Origin: Periplaneta americana
Taxonomy: Eukaryota > Arthropoda > Insecta > Blattodea > Blattidae
Direction of reading: 5' to 3'
Assembly (NCBI RefSeq): GCF_040183065.1
Contig: NC_091132.1
Coordinates: 159,912,602-159,976,601, forward strand
Length of the DNA: 64,000 nt
Made by a program: the position numbers and the translations under genes. Shown piece by piece: positions 46,299 to 59,066 of this stretch (its first letter is position 1; each line of letters begins with the position of its first letter). Below the pieces are notes generated by a model. That model was given only the letters and a program-made list of their open reading frames with translations, was not told the origin of the DNA and ran no database searches.

Positions 46299-46613
46299 CT
46301 ATTCACTTCTTTTGAAGTCCACTTTATGGATCGTTTTACTCCCTCCGCCAATCGGCACCAACCCTCGGTACACCAACAATATCTTTGAATCAGACGTTAT
46401 TTCATTGAGAACCGCTTCAGATAGGTTCGTAAACCGTTTGGGGAGGAAAACAGATAAGTCTTCTAAATCTGCTACTATCACCTGACCGTTTATAGTGTTT
46501 AATTTTCTTAGCATTTTCAAAATATACTCTTTGTTGGGAGTTAACGTCCCAATATTGCTTATTCTTGTGTACTCCCCAACACTAATGCGTGATAATGTAG
46601 CTAATGGATCCAT
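46299..46613 (-). CDS. Right-end small Polinton protein, possibly OB-fold
   Basis: 104 residues, full open frame. The pattern VGEYTRISNIGTL near residue 12, NTINGQVIVADLEDLSVFLP near 40 and ILLVYRGLVPIGG near 80 resembles a small family found in Polintons and DNA transposons, in which short beta strands and a [V/I]xLPKR[F/Y] motif suggest an OB-fold single-strand DNA binder; this is inference. Transcription would start from the TATA box in the right TIR (46645-46652), 31 bases from the ATG. Confidence 0.6.
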   Translation of the reverse strand: MDPLATLSRISVGEYTRISNIGTLTPNKEYILKMLRKLNTINGQVIVADLEDLSVFLPKRFTNLSEAVLNEITSDSKILLVYRGLVPIGGGSKTIHKVDFKRSE

Positions 46614-46630
46614 GATACAACTATATACAA

Positions 46631-47184
46631 CCCGAATTCTTCCGCTTTTATACCAGTGACATGGAGCAAAAAACTCTTTTGCAACTGAGCTTTCTCTTCA
46701 ACCGGCTGGGCTGCGGAAGGTCAGCCGGTGTACGCCGAACACACGACACGTGTCGAGGTGTTGTTCACCTTGTCATGTGTCAACACGTCGCGCTTCCACT
46801 TTCACATTTGGTTCAAGGTGAATTACAAACAACGGACTTCAACACATGTCGAGAGGTTTGCCTTGGATCTTATGTAACACACCTTTCACTCTCACATGGA
46901 ACCAAAACTCCTCCCTCTCACAGCTCCACTCCATTTCAACATTCTCTCCATGCTCATTCGTCAATCGCTTTCCCACACCACTCGCTTGCAAATCCCCATT
47001 CACCAATCACAAACCAGCTCCCCTTATCCCTCCTTTGACCACGCCCCCTTTCCGCTATCCCTCTTTTGGTCACACCGTTTCCCCTGACCCCTCATTTGGT
47101 CACGCCCCCTTCCCCCACCCCTCCTTGGGCCACGCCCATGGGAGCCTGGGGATCCTGTGACGTCAGCTTCATTTCCTTACTACT
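46631..47184 (-). repeat. Polinton right terminal inverted repeat
   Basis: Inverted copy of 28624-29180. Its inner end holds TATAAAAG on the minus strand (46645-46652). Proline-rich open frames across it are by-products. Confidence 0.95.
46645..46652 (-). promoter_or_regulatory. TATA box in right TIR, facing inward
   Basis: TATAAAAG on the minus strand, mirror image of 29159-29166. Confidence 0.7.
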
Positions 47185-47190
47185 AACGTA
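47185..47190 (+). repeat. Target-site duplication AACGTA, right
   Basis: Matches 28618-28623. Confidence 0.92.
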
Positions 47191-47218
47191 ACTTGTAATA
47201 GTAAACACTGATGTTATT

Positions 47219-47945
47219 CAAGGTTGTCAGATTTTACATATACCAAAGAGGGACATGTTTTTCCATTATAGTCTATAATACAGCACTTACTTTCGTCTTA
47301 AAAAAATTAACAAAAAAAAAATAAAAATTATCCCTTTACGAACAGTGTCACAATGCTCTTAAGGGTGATGTCATCATCTAATTCACTGTATTACTACAAA
47401 CTTTAGTGTTATTTTTACCAAAAGTGGTAAAGAAGAATTAAAACCACGGATATATTCATCATTTCCATCATTTCAAGTAGAAACACCAATAAATTTAGCA
47501 GTAATATACCGAAATAGATCAATATCTCAACCTTAATGGAAATGTGACATTGTTCGTTTTTCCCGTGTATCCTTCATATGTAGTTAGTGACTAATATGTA
47601 TCTCAAAATTGCAAGTTTAATAAAAAATTAAATCGTAGGTACAGGTTTCCAAGTACAAAGCAATATTTATCTAGCTGTAAGTTACATCACATTTCCCTGG
47701 CGTGTTTCTCAAGGGCTTGTGGCAATAATATGTTTAACTTAGTGGCTTAATAGTAGTTCTGTCACATAGTTTTTCCCAGCTGTTTATTATTAACAGTAAA
47801 TCACAAGTTCCAAAAGGTGGCTCACGTATGACAAAATACTTAATTTTCAATGTTTATTAATTGATTACAATGACAAAATTTATTGATATCCAACTCCATA
47901 TTTTATTTTGTGCCTTAACAAACTTCTGCTCAGAACTCATCATTT

Positions 47946-48014
<69 letters not shown>

Positions 48015-49542
48015 CTGGACTTCACCATTCTACAAGCTTTTATCCATTCTTTGTACCAGACATTTCTGATGACTATTTCGTTTATATGACGTCATGCCAT
48101 TTTCGACCAATGAAGTGTAATGAAATTTTGAATTCCAAACAATCACATTCAGACTTTGCCATAATTTTTGCACATAGATTTATCGCTATCAATTTACCGC
48201 ATGATCGTTTTTTGTTTAGTCGCTGTCGCCAACTGTTTCCCCGTAAATTCATGATCATGAATACATTAAGATGAAACTACACGGTTAAACGTTTCTTTCA
48301 ACTTTAAAGCAATGAATGCAAGATTGATATTTAATATTAATTAATGTATTTACGCAGTGAAGACGACGTTCAAAACGGCGCACCGTGTAGACACAAAATC
48401 TTCATGCATCTTAATTGAACGTACCATTAAAATTTGATTCTTTCAATATTCTTCCCAGATTGCACACATACGCGATTGGAATATTGAACTGTGTAGATGC
48501 AGCTTTAGTTCCGTTACACACTACAGCGAAAATGCGTCTGTCGAGCTATAAAAAATGCTTTCGTGTAGCACTGATTGTAACGGTCGAAATAAGACACAGC
48601 TGACATTGATCCTGCTCCCACAGGTAATATAACCTATAAGTAGCCTATAAAATTGTATCTTGTGAATGAAATGAAACATTTAATAGAACGTCAGATGTTC
48701 AAATTTATGTAACATCATCGCATATCAAACCCAAAGACCTTGCATAGTAATAATAAGGTCTTTTCATCAAGCTGCCTTCCAAATGGCGTAATAAAATACG
48801 TGTTTAATTAGGCATATCTATACAGAGATGGCTTCACTGTGTAGCAACATGTCTCGCTGTGAATACATAAGCATTGGTATATAGCTGTCCCAACTGTTAC
48901 TGTTAAATTAAATTATGATTTCAGCAGATAATGAAAATGTATTTATGTTATAATAATAAGAGAAAACTGTAGTACATGTAATCAACATTGTTAAACCTGT
49001 ACTTCGCTTTTCGCAATTGGCATTACTGAATAATATCGTCTAGTTTCCTTATTGCAGCAATCGATATTCATCTACGAGTATTTCACCTTCACAATGTCTG
49101 AATAGGTTAAGTATTCGTTAATAAAGAATTATTAACAATTTGTGATCGAATTTTCGGGATATATTATTTACATTTTTATTTTATTCACGAAATAGTCCTA
49201 ATAAATGCCACTCGAGGTCTGAGATTTACCAGATCGTGACATTACTAGAGAACATCTTTTTTTTTTTTTTTTAATGTTTAGAAATACATTACATTTACCA
49301 TTGAATTCGCTGTTACAAGCCTTACACTTGATTCGTTTTTTTCTATTGTTAACAAAAATAATTTTAAATGTATTATTTAGGCCTAGAAGAAAACTGTTAC
49401 TAGGTAACGATAAAATCATACAAGTGATTTAATTTTCTGATGGAGAGACTTTTTGCTTCTCGCCTCGAATCGAAGCAAGACTCGATATTTTTATATTAAA
49501 GTCGGGACATGTCCTGGCAAATCGGGGCATCTGGCAACCCTG
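47219..49542 (+). mobile_element. Non-autonomous hAT-like element (2.3 kb)
   Basis: Ends CAAGGTTGTCAGAT and, inverted, CAGGGTTGCCAGAT; both ends then carry GGACATGT. Flanks ATGTTATT and TTGATATC are decayed forms of ATGATATT, which is the uninterrupted sequence of the paralogous site at about 16378-16386, so an 8-bp duplication is supported. No transposase frame. Contains a TA microsatellite at about 47960-48012. Confidence 0.75.
47958..48012. repeat. TA microsatellite
   Basis: About 27 TA units. Confidence 0.95.
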
Positions 49543-49675
49543 TTGATATCCATTCTATCTCTATCATAGAGTGCAAGGCACAAGTACTGTTGTTGTAAAG
49601 AGTTAATGTCCATAGAATCAAAATGTAAGATAAATACTTGAAAAACAAGCAGTGCATTTCTTGTGCTCCACTCAC

Positions 49676-49789
49676 CTCAGGTTCACGTTTCAATACAGCG
49701 GACGATATTGGCACGGGATCTTCCTCAAATTTCACCTCAGATGTAAGGCCATGTCCCTGGCCCACGTATTCCTCGGAGTAATAAGACAT
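49676..49789 (-). CDS. Second acidic exon copy of zinc-finger gene 2 (possibly decayed)
   Basis: Counterpart of 16513-16629: donor GTGAGTGGAG, MSYYSEEYVGQGHGLTSE start, ending VLKREPE, open frame kept. The same weak CCTAAG acceptor and in-exon ATG. Separated from the exon at 28272-28409 by the Polinton and the element at 47219-49542. Confidence 0.5.
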
Positions 49790-50053
49790 AATTTCTTAGG
49801 ACTATGTATGACAAAACTAACACGCGTTAAATAGTTTCATGCACCACCTCCATTATGTTACACGTTAGGTCAGGTGAGGTCAGGGCTGCCTAAATCCTTA
49901 ATAAAATTTCTTCCAGATGGCCGTGAAATGATTAGACATTAGCCACGTAGAGATGGGATAAACTGTTCTTTTTAAGAAACAGTTTCGACTGTAACAGTTT
50001 CATGAACGAAGCTGTTCCAAAATAACAGTTTCAAAAGAATATAATTACCGCAT

Positions 50054-51200
50054 GAGCTATTCCATCTCAAATCGACCGAAATATAGAGATAATTGACTTT
50101 ACAATTTCTAAATACAATGAAACTTTTTTTTTGTACGTAGAGAACTGTGTTACAAAGCTTTGTGCAAAGTTTGAGGCATCAGAACTTCATGGTGTTTAAA
50201 TAAAAAAATATTTAAATTTATCGTATTTTCATAAAATTAGCAACTTTGAACTGTTGTAGCTCCGAAATCCTTTCACCAAATGATCAAAATCATGGTTTAT
50301 TTTGATGCTGAGAAATTAAAGTTTATATTGACATATAAACAGATTTTCTTACTCTTTATGGAAGTGGAGAAATTGATTTTTCCTCATTAAGATGCCTTTG
50401 GCTAGGAAAAAATATTTTAAAAACATATAGCCTAGTTAAATTCCGCATTGACAGTACAAATAAACACATTTTTTACTGATTGTATGTTGATAAGAAAGTA
50501 CTGAAAATATAAAATAAAGAAAATAATAGTACGCGCGTGAAGTAACCAGCTGACTGTGAGACAGGAGCTAGCCGAGACAAACAAGGCCAGGAGACAAACA
50601 CGTGATGTGTCGTCTAGCAGCGCATGGCTGTGCTAGCTTTATCACAGGTTTTCATAAACACAGGAGTAAAATGACGCCCAACGCTTGCTTATCTTCAGAT
50701 CTCGGCCAGTGCGTGCGGTACTGCGCCGTTCTAGTCTAAGAGTGTGAAAATAATCTATTTAATATCCTCGAAACGTATTGTCGTACCACTAAGCAAACAA
50801 TGCCGAATCCCTCTTAATAATGCAAGGTTTTTTCTCAATGCTGTTTTACATTTTTACAAAAAAGGCCAAAAAGCCTAAAAGCAAGTAAAATGAGATTATC
50901 TGTCTCTCTGTGTACAATAAGAATAAGGATTATCTCTTAACATAACCTACCAAATTTCATCTTCAAAATAAGCTCCCATTCAATCTTCTGCAGTAAATGG
51001 TTCCAGAGTTCTGAGCGCTGAAAGAGGCTTGTTTCTATAAAATACAGTAAATTTGTCGCTAAATTATACGAAACCCGTTTGACATTCGATAGTATATTTT
51101 TGAACACGCACTCTCCTCAGCACCTTGTATAAATAGGGAAAAAATTAGAGTATAAAAAATGCGAGGTTTTTTTACTGATCGATTTCATATGGAATAGCCC
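50054..51200. mobile_element. TIR element without genes (1.15 kb)
   Basis: Inverted ends GAGCTATTCCATCTCAAATCGA and GGGCTATTCCATATGAAATC. No coding capacity and no clear target duplication. Family not assigned. Confidence 0.55.
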
Positions 51201-51403
51201 GTACGTACAACATGTAAAACATCAGTGCCAACAGTTCCAAGTGTTCCAACAGTTTCAACCTCTCATCTGCTTCAGGAACATGTTTCAAAGCTCTTGAATC
51301 GTCTTTAAATCAGCTGTTCAGTGTATTATGACGACGAAAGTCATTTTTCGTAGGTTACTGTTAAGTGTACAGTAAATAACTACAATTTAAAACGAATCGA
51401 TTT

Positions 51404-53199
51404 CACTGGTCAACAACCATTTTGGTGCCAGTCAGATCTGAGTGATTTTAGGTTGACTTTAGGATGCTGATTCAGAATATGGCAACGGTTTTGCTAGATT
51501 GGCTCTAGTTTTTGAGATATTGTAAGTCCTACCGAAAAACACAAAAAAAACCAGGAAAATAAACATGAAAAGTATAATCTACTCACAAACAGTATGAAAA
51601 AAACACCCAATCATCATAAAAAAATATGAAATACATAGTGACATTGGATTCAGTTCATAACAGAAAGCATCATAGTCTTCACAATAATTATTGCTTGAAA
51701 AAACTCAGTTTGTATGATTGTCTCCTATATGAGTGATCAGATTGGAGATTCCAGTAGTCGTCTGCCATCAAGTGACTGTCTCATCTTTCTTGATAATTTT
51801 CCACCATGATTTGGATGTCTTGATGGAACCTCTGCCCTTGTTCCTCACTGAAATCACTAAGATTGACAATAAATGTATTTAAGTGGCTATGAAGGAAGTG
51901 TTGTGGACCAATTGTTCGTAGTTCTCTGTTTTAAGGTTGCCCAAGAAGTTCCTTACAACAGAGACAAGACTACCCCAGCCAGATGCTTCAGTGTCAATCA
52001 TGACTTTACTAAAATCTGAATCATTGATGAGCTTGCGAATTTGAGGACCATCGAAGATTCCTGCTTTAAGTTTTTCACAACTGAGTCCAGGGAAGGATCT
52101 GCAAATGAACTTGAACCAATTAGAATTTCTGTCCTTAACAAATTGCTTCATGAGGTCTAGCTTTTTATGGAGTGGAGGAAGAATGATTTTGTCCCTATCA
52201 ACCAAAGACTCATGTATGATGTTCGCTGCAACAACTGGAACGTGTTTTCTTGAAGACCATGTCACCTTTTCCCAATGATCTTGCTTAGCTCTACTATCTC
52301 ACATGCAGATGAAACATGGGTGTTTTTTGTAGCCACTTTGCTGCCCAAGCAAGATGTCGATCTTCTTCAAATCAATACAAATAAGCCACCCGTGCTGATG
52401 ATAACGAAGTTTCTGCAGAACCATATTCATGTTGTTGTGGGCAAGTTGAATAGATGCATAGCGTTTCGCATTGTGTAACAGCACGCATTTCAAGCTTTCA
52501 CGAATTTGTCGATAAACAGTCACCAGTCTTCTGATTAAAATCAAATCAGGATATTTCCACTTCCGTTTCTTGTATTTATTGAAGTCTTTTACACTCACAA
52601 CACAAAAATAACAGTCGTCGTATTGGTTTCATGGTTCTCTCCATACTATTGCCACTCCAAAGTTTAAACTTTTCTTTTTTCCTTTTGTCCACTTTCATAG
52701 AATCTTCACACTGGTTTTTACAAACCTTATGGGGAGTCCTAGACTTATGTTGGTCCCCAAGATGAATACCAAAATATGCCAAACATATTTGCTTTGATGT
52801 TCTTACTATTTTTCAGCTTAGTTTATTCACCACACATATAACAGAGCTCATCAGAGCAGGTGAGGCAACATCTTCGTAAAGAACTCATATTTCATATTTC
52901 ATTGCAACAAAGAATAGAAAATGGGAACTTAATATTTAATTTGACACAACATAATGTTACATGACAATAAAACCGAAATTAAAAAAAAAAAAAAATTGAA
53001 AGATTCTCCCACATAAGTCAATGGAAACAGGTAGGTAATGTCAGAATACAAGGTTTATTTTATGAACACCTTGTATCTTAAAAACTAGAGCCAATTTGGA
53101 AAAACCAATGGGAGATTCGGATTCAGCATCACCAAAATACCCCATATTCATTGCAACTTCTCTGGCACCTCGAAAAAAATCTTTTTTTGTTGACCAGTG
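51404..53199 (-). mobile_element. DNA transposon with CACTGGTCAACAA ends, decayed transposase
   Basis: Inverted ends CACTGGTCAACAA, with GGTGCCAG and TTGGCTCTAGTTTTT as further inverted motifs. Minus-strand open pieces at 52299-52782 and 51879-52265 encode CVLLHNAKRYASI, LICIDLKKIDILLGQQSGY, FKFICRSFPGLSCEKLKAGI and IFDGPQIRKLINDSDF, and about 51720-51820 encodes EEQGQRFHQDI and a degraded DYCW-like end. This conserved arthropod transposon protein is widespread (recollection), but I cannot name its superfamily. Several stops and frame changes. Confidence 0.75.
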
Positions 53200-54670
53200 T
53201 TAGCGTTTTAGTAAATATTATGCTTATAACCCTAGGAGAGTTTAATAACAATGAGATTAACCGGTGGTATTTTTCGCGGTATATCAATAATTAACACTAT
53301 GTAAGGGCACCATCAACATATTCTCCATCAATGGACAGCTAATAATATCACATTTATTAGAGAGTACAATTAAATTGTGCTATCGTACATGGCTACTGTT
53401 GCACGACGGCCGTGTGGAAAATGGATATTATATCCACTTTCGATTGGAGGTCAATGTTAGGGCTACACGTGGCCTTTGCATACAGCAAAGGAGAGGAAAA
53501 CTGTTTAGAATTGATCTGTTTATCTGTTGGAACCATGTGGAACGTTGAAGTGATCACTGGAGCTGTGTAACACTCTTTGGAACAGTTGGAACAGTCTCAA
53601 AAGCTTAACACCGTCTTATTAGTTAACTAATGTACATAGACTCTTAAATTCTGTCTAATGTCGAAGAGAATGCAATTAAGAATGATCTGTCACGTGGGTA
53701 CAATTTCAGTACAGTGGACGATTTTTGTGTACATAAAAGAAAAAATTGCAAACTTGATGCCATAATTTTTTGTTTTAATTTTTAGAAGAATTGTTAGAGC
53801 TTTTATTGGTAAATTGCTATATATTTAATCTGGCCGGAAATATGTATTATTATCTTATGCATAATCTTTTTGCGCGTCGACTGTATTGGAATTGACACTG
53901 CATTCAAAGTCGTTCTGGGATCTTCAGGGTGGGCAGCTCATAGGGAGTGTGTCTTGCATGGTCAGGGGGTAGAGAGGTGAAGGGAAGCAAAGGGAAACTG
54001 CCGGTGTTTAAAACCCATATTTCGCTGCAGTGGCTTGCAGAGCCAGGCCATAAGGGAAGGTCTTTCCTCCACTCCCACATCGCTATTGTAATACTACGTC
54101 AAATGCTGTAGATTCTCTATTCCCTTGAAACTTAATGACAACATTTTTATTTTCTCTTCACATACTTATTATTGTAGAATCTTATCGAGTTAATATAACG
54201 AAATTAATATTTTTGCCTTATTATTACAAATATATCCAGCCTCCAGTAGAACCTTAGGATTTGCCTTAACTCAAAATGATTGCAAGAGTAGAATCCTTTT
54301 GATATAGCATGTAAAATAAGAGACTTCTTTTCCAGTTTTAGAACATTGTTGACCATCAGTATATCTGAGTGTTGCTCAGTACTGTAACTTAGCCAATGCA
54401 AATGTGCAAGCATGAGTGTGTGTGAATTACAGAATATTAATTTTATTTTTCTCAACTTTCCCTTGGGGAGAAAATTGATGTAATGAAGTGAAATTACAGG
54501 GTCGTCCATTAATCGACTTAAATCTTACTCAAGCTTCATCCAGCCGAAATAGTGCATATATGTAAGGAAGTATAACAATGAAATTTACGCTAAGCATTTG
54601 TGGTAACGTGGATGTGAACGAAAAAAAAAATCTGTATTTTGTTTTCCTTGCCCCCTCTTCGCTGGTGATA
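53200..54670. other. Intergenic, no gene recognised
   Basis: Short open frames only. GTGTTCCAACAGTTTC-like motifs at 51235-51265 and 53570-53590, and AACTGTTCTTTTTAAG at 49960, hint at a larger decayed element spanning this area, whose borders I could not settle. Confidence 0.45.
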
Positions 54671-54679
54671 CTGCATAGT

Positions 54680-55303
54680 CTAGGAGTGGTGTGACAGATT
54701 TAGGACATTTGCCCCTAAAAATTAAAAAGCACGAATTTTCGCAATCTCACCTGAAAAATGTTGTTTCATTGGCTATGTTAGGAAAAACTAATACTGCTGC
54801 GCAACTAAGTGAAATGAAGAGAACAAACATTCTCAAACATAATGAAGAAATTAAAAAAAAATCGTGAAGTTATTTTAAAAAATATTGATTGTATCAAATT
54901 TTGTGGCCAATATGAACTTCCCCTTAGGGGACATGATGAAAAAACGATTCGAAGAACTCTGGTGTATTTCGTCAGTAATCTAAACGAGTCTCTGAAAAAT
55001 CATTTGGAACATGCCACTGTTTAAAGGTAATTCTAAAACAATTCAGAATGAACTGGTAGCTTGCATGTTGAGTGTCTGCCGATTTGAAATTCAGACTGAA
55101 ATCGGTGGTATTAGTTTTTTCTTAGCGATTATGGCAAATAATGCCACAGACATCTCCCAATTAAGTCAGGAAATTTTGATTTTTCGATATGTAGTGCATT
55201 TATTTTTGTGCTATACTTATTAGTAATGATATCAAGAAGTGAAATTTGTATGTACCAAAATCTACTGCAGCTCCCCCAATCCACAAGTTCACGAGCCGCC
55301 ACT
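54680..55303 (+). pseudogene. hAT transposase fragment (DUF4371/ZMYM type)
   Basis: Consecutive plus-strand pieces: HEFSQSHLKNVVSLAMLGK, HNEEIKKNREVILKNIDCI, CGQYELPLRGHDEK, LNESLKNHLEHATV, then after a frame change FKGNSKTIQNELVACMLS and GGISFFLAIMANNATD. These match in order the DUF4371 region of ZMYM1-like hAT transposases. The DDE part is deleted. The sequence ends GAGCCGCCACTG, a typical inverted end of this group. Confidence 0.75.
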
Positions 55304-55689
55304 GCAAATGACAAAAGCATTGATTTCTTATTTTGTCTTAAAGTGTGCTATGAAACAACCTTTATTTAAATACAGAACAGCGAAATAAATCGTGACAAGA
55401 AAGTAAACCTAAATCGCATACATAGACGTAGCTAGAAACATCACTGTTTCCAGGTATAATGAATTAAGGCCTGTTACCAAGCAATTCTTTCATTGAAGGT
55501 GTCATAATATGTGTAAGCATTACACCTTCTTTTGTCTCATGATACTGTATCGTTACAACATGAGTGATAATGCTTGTAATGCAATCAAAAAAGATGAAGA
55601 AAGGACAAGTTCTATGCAGTCACCTTGGAAAAAGATTCGTGTCAGTGAAAAAATACTAACAAATTATTAATTTCGTTCAAAATTGAATA

Positions 55690-56110
55690 ACAATCACGAG
55701 TGAATAAGATACTATACCATAATAGTTTAATTTAGAATAGAAAATTGTACATTTAACAAGTTTGTCAAATCGTTAATAAAGTTGAAACTGTGTAATCAAG
55801 ATGTAAAAAAAATTGGATGTTATTGTTCTTACAGTTTTACCTCATGGCTAAGGAAAGGCCAAAAATACCTTGTTTTAGATCTCTTTCTTAGACCATGACC
55901 GATTTTTGCACAAAACGAAAATAGCAAGATTAAGTGCAACTGTCAAGTACCATTAGACCTATTAAAAGTAATTATTGTTTTATAAAAAATCCACCATTCA
56001 TACGTTGCAAGTATCTCACTCATCTGAGATCTATGACTTTAAAAGTGCTTCTCAAGACATTCTTGCAACAACTAAACTTCAGATCTCGAGAAATGAGTGC
56101 ATAAGTATTA
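55690..56110. repeat. Second copy of the 19740-20130 repeat
   Basis: Shares GGATGTTATTGTTCTTA, ATCTATGACTTTAAAA-type and CTTCTCAAGACATTCTTGCA with the left copy. Non-coding, family uncertain. Confidence 0.55.
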
Positions 56111-56659
56111 CGAGTGACAAGCGTGGAGCATGAAACTTTCAACCGGGAAGAGAGGGGCTTGCAAGATATTATGAATTGTCTAAAGAATGAAAATAAACCT
56201 CTTTATAAAACCCTCATCGATATTATTTCAAACAGAAGATATTTAACAAAATAATGGTTCACAGATAAAAGGTTTACTTCAACTAATTAAAAACCTTTCA
56301 CTATTTTAAGGAAAGTTTATTCTTGATTGAATAAGTATAGGTTATTATTTTTGTACGGAAAAGTTTAAGGAAATAATTTGTTTCTATATCCATATCGATC
56401 AATTTTATTCCACTCATACTAAGTATAATATACTTCACATTGCTCGTTATATTTCGTAGTCTTGTAGCACAAAGCCTCATAAAGAAGTACTACAAATAAG
56501 AAATAACATGATAAATATACAAAATTATATTTACTTTAATAAAATTTTGATAAGTACACTGGAAAGCAACAAAAGTGTTTTATGATTCAAAATAAACCAT
56601 CGAACAGAATCGACAATGTGCATAACTGAACAATGTCGTTCTTTCGTGAGTATAAGCCA

Positions 56660-57480
56660 GTTAATATAAACAAATTCATTCATTCATTCAATGTTCTGCC
56701 CAAATGCAGCTATTTCACGCAAACCCAGCTTTCCCCAATCTTTCCTATTTACTGCCTTCCCTTTTGCCTCTTCATATGATCCATAAATCTTAATGCCATC
56801 TATTATCCGATATCTTCCTCTGCCCCGAACTCTTCTCCCATTCACTATTCCTTCCAGTGCATCCTTCAGGAGGCAGGTTCTTCTCAACCAGTAACACAAC
56901 CAATTCCGTTTCATCTTCCTGATCAATTTCAGTATCATTATGCAATGAATCATTTCAACATTTCTTATTCTGTCTGTCCACTTCATACGTTCCATTCTCC
57001 TCCATATCCATATTTCGAATGCTTCTATTAGCTTCTCTTCTCTTCGTCGTAATGGGCATGTTTCTGTCCTATACAATTCCACACGCCATACAAAGCACTT
57101 CACTAGTCTCTTCCTTAGTTCTTCCAGAGGTCCACAAAATATGCTACTTTGCCAATTAAAAACTTCCTTGACCATTACTATCCTCCTTTTGACTTCCTGG
57201 CAGCAGCTCATATTACTGCTTACAATACATTCCACATATTTGAAGCTGTCCACTTGGTCTACTGCCTCATTTAGAATTCGCAACTTTACCTTCTATGTTT
57301 TCGTTCGTATGACCATGGTTCTCGTCTTATTTGAATCATATCCCATACTATCACTCAGAGCTGTCATTTAGCTCCAGAGGCAAATTCCTTAGTATCATCT
57401 CTTCTGCTAACAACGCCATATAATCAGCAAATCGTATGTACTTTATCCTTCCTCCTCCTGTTATCATTCCTCGCGTGTTC
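56660..57480 (-). mobile_element. LINE 3' fragment, decayed reverse transcriptase end
   Basis: 5'-truncated. The minus strand starts near 57480 with RIKYIRFADYMALLAEE-like sequence (the catalytic FADD box altered to FADY) and continues through VDQVDSFKYVECIVSSN, EIWIWRRMERMKWTDRIRN, RNWLCYWLRR and LLKDALEGIVNGRRVRGRG, then KDWGKLGL. It ends in a TGAA microsatellite tail (about 56660-56685). RTE-like by tail and domain order; clade not certain. Confidence 0.78.
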
Positions 57481-57789
57481 TGAAAACAATCCTTCAAACA
57501 CAGATAAACTTACTATCAAATTTAAAACAAAGAATTCTTTAAGAATTCAAGTGGTAGTTTAATACTGAAAGTGAGTCTACTGAAATTCTGTGTTAGTTAG
57601 ACACCACGAATTAACATGATATGTTGATACGTCTGCTTACTACAAAACATAGCTCTATGATGACAACAGAGTGAATGAACTATTACGTTCCCTGCAATTT
57701 TCTCGTTATTTGCGAAAGCTCACCTTTCAAAGTATGTACTGTAACAGTATTTCCGTTCTCGTTGTAGTTTTCGTTCCTGGTTTATTGTG

Positions 57790-59066
57790 GATTAGGCCTA
57801 AAATTTTTTAGCTTACAGGACAGGGAAAAGCACATTCCACAGTCAGCACATTACCAAATCTTTTCGTCAATGTTTGAAAACTTATTTGAAATAGCCTTGC
57901 AAAATAAACACGTTTCAGAGATATCAGACTGGAAAGGAATCTCGCCTGTAGGCGTTAAGGGCTTTTTAAGATTTCCGAACGCGAAAAAAAAAATTACCAA
58001 AAAACTCGCATTAGAAAGGATTGTTACCAATGGGTTGCAGTACATCAATGCTAAAGCTATTAAGGCTGGTTCACAATAAACCGGGAACAAAAATCAGAAT
58101 GAAAACGAGAAGCAGAGTACATGAATATGAAATTTTTTTATTCACAATAAACCGAGAACGTAGACGATTATGCGTATCAATATGCATGTCAATTACGATA
58201 TTTAAAGTCGATATTACGCATTCTGATGTTATTTGTGTATAATTGACCAATGGCGTTCTCTCATGAGTACAAGGCAGCCAACATAAACACAGGTTAACCA
58301 ACTTCGAAATTTCAACTGAAACGTTTCATTAGGTACGGTACTATAAAATATGCCCATGCTTCTTTATTATCACAACCTATTTTAAGTCTACCATATCGTA
58401 AAATAATTAGAGAAGAAACATTTGTAATAGAACAAAAATGAACAGAACAGTATTTATTGAATTGAAGCATGAATATGTAGTGTGTAATACAACTAATACT
58501 GTAATAAAATATGATTCGCTTCCGATCGGTGTTCAAAGACGCAGCTATTGGAAGCCACGTACTCTCCTTCATTTTCTCATCTTAATACGAGGCGCGCCGC
58601 TTATCGTAAACGTGAGGATTTTCCTCAACACTCAATATAATAATCTCATCAAATAAACCTTGCTCCATGATGCACACCACAGAACAAAACAATGCATATG
58701 TTATATCACGGTCTTCTTGCTACAAAATATACGACAAAATAGCTTTTAGATGGCAAAATAATGAATCTAGTGAGCTGTGATCGGAAACATGAATGCCAAA
58801 GTTGAAAACGGCCAACTCTCCGTTTCCGATCTCGGGCTCCGGCAAGCCTTTCGTTAATTGTGAATGCTCAGATTTAAATGTACACATTTTAACAGTTTTA
58901 AAGTTTTCGTTTTCGTTCCGATTCTCGCGAACCAGCCTTTAGCGAAAGACATTTGACGGTCGTCACGCCAAGGTTCTTCGGTTGTGTGATAGAGTTCATG
59001 GCATTTATGACTACTAAGCTCAGAGAATCATTCTAAATGAATATCGCATTTCTAAGGTCTGACGAA
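57790..59066 (-). pseudogene. Decayed fingers downstream of zinc-finger gene 3
   Basis: Finger remnants with CGKCF- and linker-like pieces are readable at about 58960-59060 and 57800-58060 (minus), split by the TIR element at 58063-58938. Confidence 0.55.
58063..58938. mobile_element. Harbinger-like MITE with TTA duplication
   Basis: Inverted ends AGGCTGGTTC and GAACCAGCCT, flanked by TTA on both sides (58060-58062, 58939-58941). Subterminal TTCACAATAAACCGGGAAC is repeated at 58070 and 58141. No gene. Inserted in decayed finger sequence. Confidence 0.82.

Noticed and set aside
54033-54045. CAGTGGCTTGCAGAG as left end of the DUF4371 hAT
   Set aside because: It resembles the CAGTGGC start, but the flanks do not form an 8-bp duplication with the right end at 55303.
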